From contig MU004233.1 of assembly GCA_010405405.1 (NCBI GenBank), forward strand, positions 943,122 through 1,007,121: 64,000 bases of DNA. The letters are read 5' to 3'. The stretch comes from Microthyrium microscopicum. Its lineage: Eukaryota; Ascomycota; Dothideomycetes; Microthyriales; Microthyriaceae. Of this stretch, positions 22,378 to 32,386 are shown one piece after another. The position numbers and the translations under genes were made by a program. How positions within the stretch are numbered: position 1 is the stretch's first letter; each line of letters begins with the position of its first letter. The notes under the pieces are model-generated. The model had not been told where the DNA came from, did no database searches, and worked only from the letters and a program-made list of their open reading frames with translations.

Positions 22378-23542
22378 ATGGCCGACCCAACACCCGTCAT
22401 CGGCCCCGAGCCACCAAAAAAGCTCTCCGTTGACGAAGTCATCGCCGAGCTCCAGCGCATCCCCCTATTCATGACCAACGCCGATGCCACCGTCGACAAC
22501 CCAGAGCTCGAGGCCTTTCGCGCTCTGGCCTTCGAAGGGTCTCGCGCGGAGGTCGCGTCCAACTTCCGCGAGCAAGGCAACGAGGCTGCGCGGGCACGCC
22601 AGTGGCTGGACGCACGGGAGTTCTACACCAAAGCATTAGCGACGCTGAAGGGGCCAGAGACTGCTGAGAAGAGAGTGGTGGAGGAGGGTGAGGAGGAGGA
22701 AGTGGAGATTGATGAGCGGGCGGTGGAGGAGGCGTGTTGGGTTAATCGTGCGCTTTGTCAGTTGGAGTTGAGTAAGTGATCTTGACAATCTGGCAGGAAA
22801 CGAGAGCTAATGGTGAATAGAGAATTACCGGTCGTGTAATGCTGATTGTGCGGAGACGTTGCGGATGAATCCAGCTAATGTCAAGGCTTGGTATCGCTCG
22901 GCGAGTGCTTGTCTGGCTTTGGACAAGATACCAGAGGCGGCAGATGCATGTTCACGAGGGCTGGAGGTTGATGGTACGAACAAAGCACTACGAGTGCTGC
23001 AGGGAAAAATTCAAGCACGAAAAGATTACATCACCAAGGTCGAAGCCGCACGACAAGAGCGCGAGGAGAAAGAAGCCAAAGAGAAGGCCGCCATAACAGA
23101 AGCCTTGAAAACGCGCAACATTCCCACAAGGAAGACAAACTCGCCTCCCAACATGGAAGATGCCATCATCAAACTCGCCTCACCACTAGACCCAACATCC
23201 ACCCTCTCCATCCCCATGCTCATCCTCTACCCGCTAGCCAGCCAAACAGACCTCATCAAATCCTTCGAAGAAACGCACTCGCTACTCGATCACCTATCGT
23301 ACCTAATTCCAGTCCCCTGGGACACAAACCAAGAATACACCCTCGACAGCATCGACATCTACATGCCCACGCCATCCAGCGGTCTAATCAAAGCCGGCAA
23401 AAAACTCCCTCTCCAAAAACTGCTCGCCAGCGGCAAAATCGAGCTCGTCGACGATATGCTGCACGCCTACATCGTCCCGCGCGCCAAAGCCGCCGGCTGG
23501 ATCTCCGACTACAAACTCACACAAGGAGGCCGTCGCCCATAA
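22378..23542 (+). CDS. CNS1: Hsp90 co-chaperone Cns1 (TTC4 family)
   Basis: Exons 22378-22771 and 22821-23542 give 371 aa. The N-terminus has the family's VDEVIAELQRIPLFMT. Three TPR units follow (residues about 60-200), starting at ASNFREQGNEAARARQWLDA, continuing across the splice with LCQLELKNYRSCNADCAETL, then NPANVKAWYRSASACLALDK. A charged helix and the C-terminal wheel domain with SFEETHSLLDHLSYLIPVPW complete it. TTC4/Cns1 binds Hsp90 and Hsp70 tails through the TPRs and is essential in yeast, where it supports translation elongation factor 2 folding. The 49-nt intron has a GTAAGT donor, and the splice restores LKNYRSC exactly. Cytosolic. Confidence 0.93.
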
Positions 23543-23690
23543 ACTGATTTGCGTAACATCGCACCACGGCCGCAACACGACGCGCACCCACAACCAAGAC
23601 GACTGCAAAGACCAAGGCCCAAACCAGCCAACATATATACTTAACGCCAAAAACGCATTCTCCACATCCCAGCCCTACCCCAAAAGCACG

Positions 23691-24038
23691 CTATCCAGAC
23701 CATCCGGTACCTGTAAGAGATAAAAACCCAGTGCCCCGTGCAAGTCCCAAAGCAAGCAAAGCAGCCAAAATAGGCGAAACCCTTGGCCCACGACATTCCA
23801 GAAGGTCCAACGAAGCATAGAACGCAGGAACCAACAGACCCAAAGACGCATCGACAATACCCACTCTATACGCACCAGGGGTACAGCAAATGAAAGAAAT
23901 ACCGATATTTAAACCAACCCCACGAGCCCAGATGGGGATGTTGCGCGGAAGCAGCGTCTTCCATAGCATGTCTACTATATAATACAACCGAGTATAGGTC
24001 TTCAATGTAAAATAACTCTGGACCAACTGATCCGCCAT
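23691..24038 (-). CDS. Possible small membrane protein, unknown
   Basis: This is a 115-codon ORF convergent with CNS1. It is not recognised. It contains two hydrophobic segments (within GLNIGISFICC...LLVPAFYASL and SPILAALLALGLA) separated by a charged RGPR turn, and a Tyr-rich N-terminus. That would fit a two-pass mitochondrial or ER protein, but the ORF lies in a region of weak coding character and could be a chance frame. There is no supporting splice signal. Low confidence. Confidence 0.3.
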   Translation of the reverse strand: MADQLVQSYFTLKTYTRLYYIVDMLWKTLLPRNIPIWARGVGLNIGISFICCTPGAYRVGIVDASLGLLVPAFYASLDLLECRGPRVSPILAALLALGLARGTGFLSLTGTGWSG

Positions 24039-25147
24039 AGGTTCTGCTGATAAGGAAAGAATGCCTTGTGATAGTCAAGTTAGATGGATTTTCGTGGATA
24101 CTTATAAGTTATATAAATAAGGAAGTTAGCGAAAAGCCTCGGGTCGGCAAGAGATTGTGTACCCTAAAAAGTAGTATCAGGTAGCTGTATAAGCTTAAAT
24201 AAAGAAATAGTGTAGCATGTATTATTGCAACATAAGGAAAATACACATTGCAGCTAATCTAGGATTGCTCGGGTGTTATTGTCTGAGCCTTCAATTTCGT
24301 TCTCAATTAGCTATCTTATTGCGAGCTCGGTATCATACAGCTGCGTATAGCAGTTAATCAGACCAATACTTTTTTTTTGGCAAAGCGCTATTATAAGTTT
24401 TTCATTCGCCGGACTTATAGACGCTCAATGCGCCGCCATAATTGGCTTCTGATGTGGGCCAGTGAACAATATAATATACGTGCGCGCCATCAATTGGATA
24501 CCGGCATACCGTCTAGAAGAAGAAAGAAGAGACATATAATCACAGCGGTCAGGTCCCAAGTGTGAACAATACTAACATTATTCAATTGAATCATGAACTA
24601 CTTACATATTACATACTAAATCATTACCTGTGCATTTTCTTCCTTCTCCTTTCTCTCAAATTTTGCACAGTCATAGCAGAAGCTCCTTCAATAGAAACCC
24701 AATCCAGCCGAGGCCAACTCCCGAGCCAATATTTGACCCGACCGGACGGAATTATTTGGATTAAATGCTTTTTGTTCAGACGTACAAGTCTATGCATATG
24801 AGCATGTGAACCATGTGGACCTTTGATCGCTGTAGGTGTGACACTGAAATGCAGGGATTCTCAAAAGTATTGATCGCAAAAGCCGAATTCGACGTTGATG
24901 GCAAAGCAAAAGCCTCGAGGCAAAGTGTAATATATTACATGGTGGAACTGAATCGCGGAAGTCGTAATAGTCCATAAAACAAACGACAGCCGTTGAAGCA
25001 TAATGTGATGTTGGATATCCGGGTATTGTAGAGGCCCGTCGAGGGATATCTGAAAGGACCAAATCGATGATGGTCGCACCTGAGTCTTGGGTAAAACTGA
25101 GTATAGGATAGTGTTGATAAGCTGTGGACAGCGAAGCACTTCGCCTT
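24039..25147. other. AT-rich intergenic stretch
   Basis: About 1.1 kb of AT-rich sequence with only short frames lies between the possible small membrane ORF and the stop of the 2EXR protein. It could contain old repeat remnants, but I see no terminal repeats or transposase motifs. Confidence 0.35.
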
Positions 25148-26458
25148 TCACCAATAACGCTTTTGATCGTAGGTGGAGTGAGTGATGATCTTCTTCTCTT
25201 TTTTGGCTTCCTTGTCCTTTTCGTAGAGCGGCTCAGGACGAATCATCTCCTTGATCAAAATGTCCTTCACACGTACTTCGTATTTTTCGCCCGTCCAAAC
25301 ACCATCTGGATTGAAAACCACGTCGTCAACCTCAACAGCGCAGAGATTTTCCAAGAAGCGGACATCAAAGGTGGATACATTGCGACGCCCACACATGGTG
25401 AGTGCCAGGGTTTTGAGGAAGCATTCCTTGGCGAGGATTTTGAAGCATGCGAGTAAGCTGCCGTCGTGAGTAAATCGCCCCTCGCTCTCAAGTGACAGTG
25501 CATGAGTCTTGGACGCATCTTCCAGTAAGACGTGGACTCGTCGAAGGTAGCCGCGTCCGATAGGTCCGATCATCGTCAAGAAGTGGCGCATGTCCAGATA
25601 GCCGACTTCTTTTGACTCGCTGATCCAGAATGGGGTGCGGGTATGGCGATTGCGGCGGAACACAAAGCGATTCTCGCTGTAGAGGATACTACATGCTTCT
25701 CCGTGGATTTCACGATTAGTGCGCAATAGAGCGGCTGAGCGCTGAGCATTTGTTGGCGAACCGAAATCGATTGGCTCTTTAGTGACAAGTACCATGCGGT
25801 AAATGACATTTCGGAGCTCTATTTTTGTTATGTTAGCGGACGAATCATGACACTTGACTGTACACTTACCAGCAGGAAGTTGAAGAAACCCTCGTGGTTC
25901 TGTGCCATACTTGTTCACCCATTTCATGACGCGCTTGGACTTGTGATGGTTGGAGGAGAACTGAGTTGGTTCGTGTAGCTTCTGTCGCTTCAGAGCAGGA
26001 ACCGACCCAGATTTGGCCTTTTGGATGGAAGCTGCCGTGGCAAGTCTAATAAAATTGGACGGGTCCAGTTCAATCTTCAAGGGTCCTTGGAAGCCTAGAG
26101 GGATATTGAAGGAGATTTGTATGGGTTCAAGCTCCGAAACGGCTGTGACTTCTGGGGTTGGCGTGTTTTCCAAAGGAGTGAAATCAGTTTCCGTCAAACA
26201 CTCCACTGGCGATAGCGGCGGTGGAGGAGGGGAAGGCGATCGTGCTCGCTTGCGTTTCTTCCCCTTCTGATTACGACCTGAATTAAGAATAAGCTTATTC
26301 TCCTCAATCAGGTCTCCCATGGCATCCGGGATAGATTCGATAGAGTTGACATATTGTGGATTTGCTTCCCTCTTGCCAGCATTTTTGCGAATGGGACGAC
26401 CAGTTGCCAAGTTGTTTCCATTGCCAGGAGCTTCAAGAGCAATGCTTCTACGTGCCAT
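25148..26458 (-). CDS. 2EXR/F-box-associated-type fungal protein
   Basis: Exons 26458-25870 and 25818-25148 give 419 aa. The N-terminal third is basic and disordered, with nuclear-type signals (KKRKRARSPSPPPPP). From the second exon comes the pattern ELRNVIYRMVLV, then ALLRTNREIHGEACSILYSE. This is the hallmark of the large fungal 2EXR/F-box-like family (an L-R-x-x-I-Y module followed by a Leu/Asn-Arg helix). The C-terminus is Lys/Glu-rich. The 51-nt intron (25869-25819) has a GTAAGT donor and a CTAAC branch. It contains no stop and is a multiple of three, so the unspliced reading also stays open (436 aa). I prefer the spliced form because it restores PAELRNVIYRM. Function unknown; it may be a protein-interaction or ubiquitin-ligase adaptor. 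Confidence 0.75.
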   Translation of the reverse strand: MARRSIALEAPGNGNNLATGRPIRKNAGKREANPQYVNSIESIPDAMGDLIEENKLILNSGRNQKGKKRKRARSPSPPPPPLSPVECLTETDFTPLENTPTPEVTAVSELEPIQISFNIPLGFQGPLKIELDPSNFIRLATAASIQKAKSGSVPALKRQKLHEPTQFSSNHHKSKRVMKWVNKYGTEPRGFLQLPAGKCTVKCHDSSANITKIELRNVIYRMVLVTKEPIDFGSPTNAQRSAALLRTNREIHGEACSILYSENRFVFRRNRHTRTPFWISESKEVGYLDMRHFLTMIGPIGRGYLRRVHVLLEDASKTHALSLESEGRFTHDGSLLACFKILAKECFLKTLALTMCGRRNVSTFDVRFLENLCAVEVDDVVFNPDGVWTGEKYEVRVKDILIKEMIRPEPLYEKDKEAKKEKKIITHSTYDQKRYW

Positions 26459-29211
26459 GATGAAAGATTCTACTCGATGCCTGTAGTTTGTTGGATATTA
26501 TATAGAAGGTCTCCGGATGAAGTAGACGACGAGCTGCAAAGTTTGTGGGAGAAGTTTTGAAAGGGGTAGTGTACCGCCAAGTTGTGGATTATATGGAGTA
26601 AATGGGGTTTGGTGCTAATGGATTTTTTCAGGTGTCGTTGGAGTTCCAGTCGGTTGAAGTTGGTCTAAAACCCAAAAGGTAGTACTCTAGTGAAGCAGCT
26701 CCCGACCACAGACGTGGAAAAAGGTCGAAAAGTGCACTTCAAACGCCTTGCGCCAATGGGCTGCAGAGTGAAGTAAAATATGAAAAAGGTGAATTTGCAG
26801 GTTTTCCGTCTGTTTGATTTGTGCAGCCTGCAGGCTTCAGCAGAAATTAGTTTGTCGTGGATGCGTGCCTGAAGCTGCTGAGGTCGCAGAGTTGGGGCCT
26901 CGGTTGTTGTTTGTTGTTAAAAAAGTGTTGGCTCCAGATTCCAGATGCAGTCGGCAGACATGCAGTAGTGGTGGTGAAAGCTCTCGGAACACCCGCCGGT
27001 TGGTAATTATTTGTCCAGGTAGGCAAACGTGAGTGAAGCAAATTGCGAAGCGTGGTAGATGCAATCAAGCACCAGGCAGAGAGGAGAGAAAAGTAGAGCA
27101 AAGGTTGGGGCCTCTAGAAAGTGGTGAGAGAGGGAGTTGGAGGAGTTGGAGGAGTTGGAGATGAAAGGGCAGAGAAAGGCTCGCAGCTCGGCAGACGAAG
27201 AAGCCTGGATGAAATGGCGGGGCGACGTATATAGAAAGGGAAAGTGCATTCGGGAGTGGGTAGACTAGTGTTGTTAAGGTAGGGAAGGCGCGACATAGGA
27301 AACAAATCTTGCTAGGAGTTGAGGTAGGAGACAATCGTGGAGGGTAAGAGCCAGGAGTAAGAGGAGGTGTTCTGTGGTGGATCAGATGCGACAGAGTCGG
27401 GGGTCAAACGACAACCAGCGTCGGGAGGGAATGGCTAAGACTAGGAACATGAACAACAGGAAACCTGAACCTGAACCTGAACGCTGGCAAAGGGGATAAT
27501 AAGAAAAGGAATACATAGCATCTAAGCATTTAGCCTACTTGCCGGGCCCTCATAATGCTCAGAAGACTAATAGTATGGTTAGTATGGTACATCCTTCGTA
27601 CTCTGGGCAGTACTAAGAATGAACCTGGAATATCGACTAAGGAACCGCCAATTCCTCCACCAGAGTCCCAGACCACCTCAGAGACATGCTGCTAAAACTC
27701 CACACATGGCACTATCCTTCCGGCTACCTACCCAATGAGGAAAGGGGGGAGAGCCAATATAGACCTGTATGACCTCTAAGACCCGTCACCTATTAGTTGT
27801 ATAAGCTCTAGGAAGCCCACAGACCTGAAAACTGATTCATCTGGCCTGCGCCTCGCACTATTGTATTTTATATCCGGACCCCATATATCAAGGTTCGGCT
27901 GCAGTACTTGTCACTGCCGTTGTCAATATTACGCCGTCTTCATCTGATCCGTCACCGCATCGCGACTCGGTCCATTTGCCTCTCGCGTTTCTGCTTGGCT
28001 GCATCCCATGCATGGAAGTCTCGGATCGGGGGTCCCAAAAAACAAAGACGGCTTCCTGCAGCATTGCAATTCCCAGCCCTGTACTCTCACCTGTTTCTAC
28101 AAACACCCAGCTGCATGTCTTCGCCCAATTCTTCAGGGAGCAAGATACCTGCTCCCTTACCAGGCGACTGGAGAGAAGAGTACTCTTTGAGCAAATGGTT
28201 CGGTCGCCGTTAAACCAAACAGATTCAAATATGCAATAAGAACAATTTGATTGCTGAAGGATTACATGGCCGTGACAACCTATAGGGGAGGTATAGGCCG
28301 TGGAATCAGCTGTTGGTTTGGCTTCATATATCAATCGGTGCTGCCAGGTCCAATTTGGGAGTAAAATGACGGTTGTGGACGTGCTTCATATGGGGAGATT
28401 GTCTGATTGCGGCCTATGCTGGGTTACGCAGTCGTTTTTCATTTGAGCCGCAACGCAAGGGTTAAGATCTGGCATAAGATACCATCTCGGAGAGGATGGG
28501 CATATACTTGACCTGGCTTGCAAATTTCCCATCGCGTCCGGTGCCCATAAAGTGCTTAACTTCCCATCACTTTTGATAGCTTAGATGCGAAGTTAACCCC
28601 CAAGGAACATGGATTTGATGAAAGCTGACCTCGAGTGGATAAGGACGCCCAGTAACATTGGGTCCACTCTGGCATTGCTAGTCGTCTAAAAGGTATCCGA
28701 ACAAGGCCCGGCGATTGCTGATAGACAAGATGTCAGGTGGACTCAACGTTGAATAAGACTGGAGCCATGATTGCCGCTAGACGAGACTCGCAGAAGTAGT
28801 TGCGAGAACACAACTTGATTCAATCAGCTGGTCTCAGCCTGTCTCTAATGCTGGTGCAGTAGCCAAGACATGGCCGCCAAACACCATATTTCTGCTCTGA
28901 AACGAGTGGAATGAATTCATAGTATTGAAAGGATTTTCTGAAGTTGAAGTTGGAAAGAAAGGAGAGAAGAAATCCGAAAAGTGCAATAGGAAGGAAGATC
29001 AGAGATGAGTAAGCGCGCTTGCGAGCGTGGCCAGCTAGGGGCTAGATTAGATCAATCTGATTAGATGCCCCTCCGTACTGCCCCGCGATGCCGCCACTCC
29101 CGCTTAGCGGGCCATTGACCCGATCTCTCGCGCTTAGCGACGCAACCTCCATTGTTGCATAAGAAATTATTCTGATCTCGAATATCACTCTCCTGGTGAT
29201 TCTATATCTCA
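26459..29211. promoter_or_regulatory. Shared upstream region of the 2EXR gene and SHMT
   Basis: This is 2.75 kb between divergent starts. The part at 27050-27480 is purine-rich on the plus strand and carries a GGAGTT-type imperfect microsatellite at about 27128-27160. Frames such as 27888-28334 have no coding character. Close to SHMT are two copies of CGCTTAGCG, annotated separately. No gene is supported. Confidence 0.45.
29101..29139. promoter_or_regulatory. Duplicated near-palindrome CGCTTAGCG in the SHMT promoter
   Basis: The 9-mer CGCTTAGCG (CGCT-T-AGCG, palindromic apart from its centre) occurs at 29101-29109 and 29131-29139. The copies are 30 bp apart, 111 and 81 bp before the SHMT start codon. 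Spacing of three helical turns suggests cooperative binding of a dimeric regulator. This is inference only. Confidence 0.35.
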
Positions 29212-30976
29212 ATGGCGTTGAGAAGGTCGAGCTCTCTAGCTTTACGGCACCTTAATCCAGCTATACGCCCTCTATATACTCCAGCTACCCTTTCCATACA
29301 CCGGTCCAGACGGCTCTATTCCTCCACACACGATCATGACCGCATACAACATGTACCAAGCTCCAGCTCGCCCCGGTCGCGACTATTGCTAACGAACTTT
29401 TCAGGTCCTACAAGAGCACCTTAAAGAAGCAGATCCCAAAGTATGGAACATAGTACAAAAGGTTGGTTGCATCATTGAACGGTGCCTACCACGCATCATT
29501 GACCCTGGCCTAGGAAAAAGCTCGCCAGCAACACTTCATAAACCTAATTCCCTCTGAGAATTTCACGTCACAAGCTGTACTCGATGCTTTAGGGAGTCCT
29601 ATGCAAAGTTGGTGACCATATTGGCTTTTGTTTGAGCCAGCTACTAATCTGACTCAGACAAGTACTCGGAAGGCTATCCCGGTGAAAGATATTATGGTGG
29701 CAACGAATGGATAGATGAAGCAGAGAGACTATGCCAACAGCGAGCTCTCGAGGCGTTTCGCCTCTCTCCCGAAGAATGGGGGGTTAACGTACAGCGTAAA
29801 TGCGCAAGGCTTTGGTGTTGAACATATATCTAACTTTCTGTAGCACTATCTGGCTCTCCTGCCAATCTGTACGCGTATTCGGCCGTCCTAGGAAACAAGG
29901 ATCGACTAATGGGCCTGGATCTTCCCCATGGCGGCCATCTTTCCCATGGCTATCAGACACCCACTAAAAAGATATCCATGATATCGAAATACTTCGAGAC
30001 TCTTGCTTATCGCCTTGACGAGAAGACCGGTCTCATAGATTACGATGCACTTCAAAATCTGGCTACCCTTTACCGACCGAAGATCATAATTGCAGGTGCT
30101 TCAGCTTACAGCAGACTAATTGACTACGAACGGATGAAGAAGATTTGTGATTCCGTAAACGCATATCTTCTCAGCGATATGGCCCACATCTCAGGACTCG
30201 TTGCAGCAGACGTCATTCCATCACCCTTCCTATCTTCCGATATCGTCACCACAACCACTCACAAGTCTCTTCGAGGACCTCGCGGAGCCATGATTTTCTA
30301 CCGAAAAGGCGTGCGACGGACAAATAAGAAGGGCGTAGAAGAGAAATATGATCTCGAAGGACCTATCAACGCGTCCGTCTTCCCAGGCCATCAAGGTGGC
30401 CCACATAACCACACCATCACTGCTCTAGCAGTAGCATTGAAGCAAGCACAAACCGCAGACTTCAGAACATATCAAGAAACCGTGCTCAAAAACGCCACAG
30501 CCTTTGCAGACCGCTTTACAGAACTCGGCTACAACATCGTCAGCGGCGGCACATCCAACCATCTTATTCTCGTAGACCTGAAAGACAAGGGCGTTGATGG
30601 CAGCCAAGTAGAGCGTGTGCTTGAGCTAGTCGGCGTCGCATCCAACAAGAACACCGTTCCTGGAGACAAGTCCGCGATGCGACCTGGAGGACTACGTATG
30701 GGCACGCCTGCCATGACCACTCGAGGCTTTGAGCCTGAAGACTTTAAGCGTGTGGCTGAAGTAGTAGACCGTGCAGTCAAGATCACGCAAACCATCAGCA
30801 AGGCAGCAGTGGAAAAGAAAATCACAAAACCAAAAGAGTTCCTCAAGTTTTTGGGCAATGGCGAGGATTATACGGAGATTGTGCGCTTGCGCAAGGAAGT
30901 CGAGGATTGGGCGGGGACTTTTGTGCTCCCTTGGGATCCTTCGACCTTTGAGCTTGTGGCTGAAGAGAAATCGTAG
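29212..30976 (+). CDS. SHM1: Serine hydroxymethyltransferase, mitochondrial form
   Basis: This PLP enzyme interconverts serine and glycine with tetrahydrofolate and feeds one-carbon metabolism. Five exons (29212-29352, 29405-29461, 29514-29607, 29658-29795, 29844-30976) give 520 aa. The first 45 residues are Arg/Ser/Leu-rich without acids ([23 protein letters not shown]), a mitochondrial presequence. The splices rebuild the family core: [34 protein letters not shown] and [12 protein letters not shown]. The active-site lysine is in [14 protein letters not shown]. The distal HLILVDL and [11 protein letters not shown] are present. Introns 2 and 3 both use the less common GTTGGT donor, but the joins restore the family sequence closely (QNKYS instead of the usual QSKYS). 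The second exon is only 57 nt. Very sure of function; mitochondrial location is inferred from the presequence. Confidence 0.95.
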
Positions 30977-32386
30977 CGAGATGGTTGAAGAGGTGGGATT
31001 GTTTGCTTGGAGCTGCTTATATGTTAGGAGCTGTACATGGGCTTGTGTAGTTTATGGCGTTGACTACGTAACGATGTCAGGCTGATGTAGCGTGCATTTA
31101 TATAATTCAACAATGATGTCTGTTCATAGAGCAGTTATACGCGTATATCAAGTCTTTACCTCTCCTCATTTTCAACTTGATTCTAACGTTTGACACAATC
31201 TTGATGGGGTTTATGATTCAGATGATAGTGAATACACATTTTTCCAAAGCCCGAATGCACTCGCAAAGCCGTATCGAACTCTGATATCATCAGACAATTC
31301 GAATCTGCCAAACAGAAGGAAAGTAGTATCGCGCTCAAGAGCAATACACTATTCCCAATCGTTGTAGCTACAGTACATGGTTGGTCACATAACCCACAGC
31401 ATAGCCACAGCATTTCCATTTCTTTCTTCCCAATGCGGGACGCAGCTGCCTATATCAACCGCAGCGAAGAGATGATCCTTTTCACTAGAACTGTTTGGTG
31501 GCTCCCCTTCAGCAAGTCACTGTAACATTTGGCGTTGTTGATGTTAGTGCGACCAGTATGTGTAAGCGCTGTTCGCCACACAGGAGGTGACGATTATGGC
31601 TGGAGTAACTTGCGGTGTTGATTGAAACATGATGTATGAAGAGATTCTGTCTGATGAGGTTATTCGAATATGATATGGTGTCTGGTCTGGATCGGTGAGG
31701 ATGTTTACATTCTCGGACTAGGCAGAAGGTATATTTCTTGGTAGAGAGCGGATTAACGGAACCATTGTTTTCAGCATTAGATCAAGCTGGGTATCACGGT
31801 AACGAGACTCTTCCGACGACGTGTTTCAACTGTTGTCCATCTTATTACGGGAAGCCGTTCTAATGTTGGGAAAAGACTCCTCAGTCTCTCAGTTTCCGAA
31901 TCCAGATGCAAATATAACGACCCCCATCGTGACACAATCAAATCATCACAAACAGAAAGACACGATAGAAGTTGTGGATCATCACTACTTTGATTCTCAT
32001 CATCATCTCTTCCTGTAAACTACAAGATTATCATCAACCCTCCTAGAGCCAGCCACCTCATCCCCTTCAGATGGTATATAATCCTCAATCTCCATATCAT
32101 CAGTGACATATCACAACCTCATTTTGACCCCCGGTATCATTTCATATGCAAAAAAAGTAGATGTTATGTGGATTGCAACATAAACACAAAAGACGCTCAT
32201 AAATGATAGATGTGGGGTATGCTGGTTACTTGAAAATCAAAGGAAAACATGAATAGGTTATCAAAAAGCCGCATGGGAGCTGTGTGCTCGGAACGAATGT
32301 GGTATCTCAAAATAAAGCAAAAAGAAAACGTAAAAGCAAAGAGGTGTGGAGAGTGTGGCAGCTCGGGAGAGAGTTCGGAGGAAGTT
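30977..32386. other. Convergent intergenic region
   Basis: This is 1.4 kb between the SHMT stop and the stop of the membrane protein. It should hold two 3' UTRs and terminators. I see only short non-coding-like frames. Confidence 0.4.

Noticed and set aside
27888-28334. 148-codon minus-strand frame in the SHMT upstream region
   Set aside because: Overlapped by equally open plus-strand frames and without coding character.
28561-28690. 5S rRNA-like impression in the SHMT upstream region
   Set aside because: No 5S box A/C arrangement or expected end pairing could be found.
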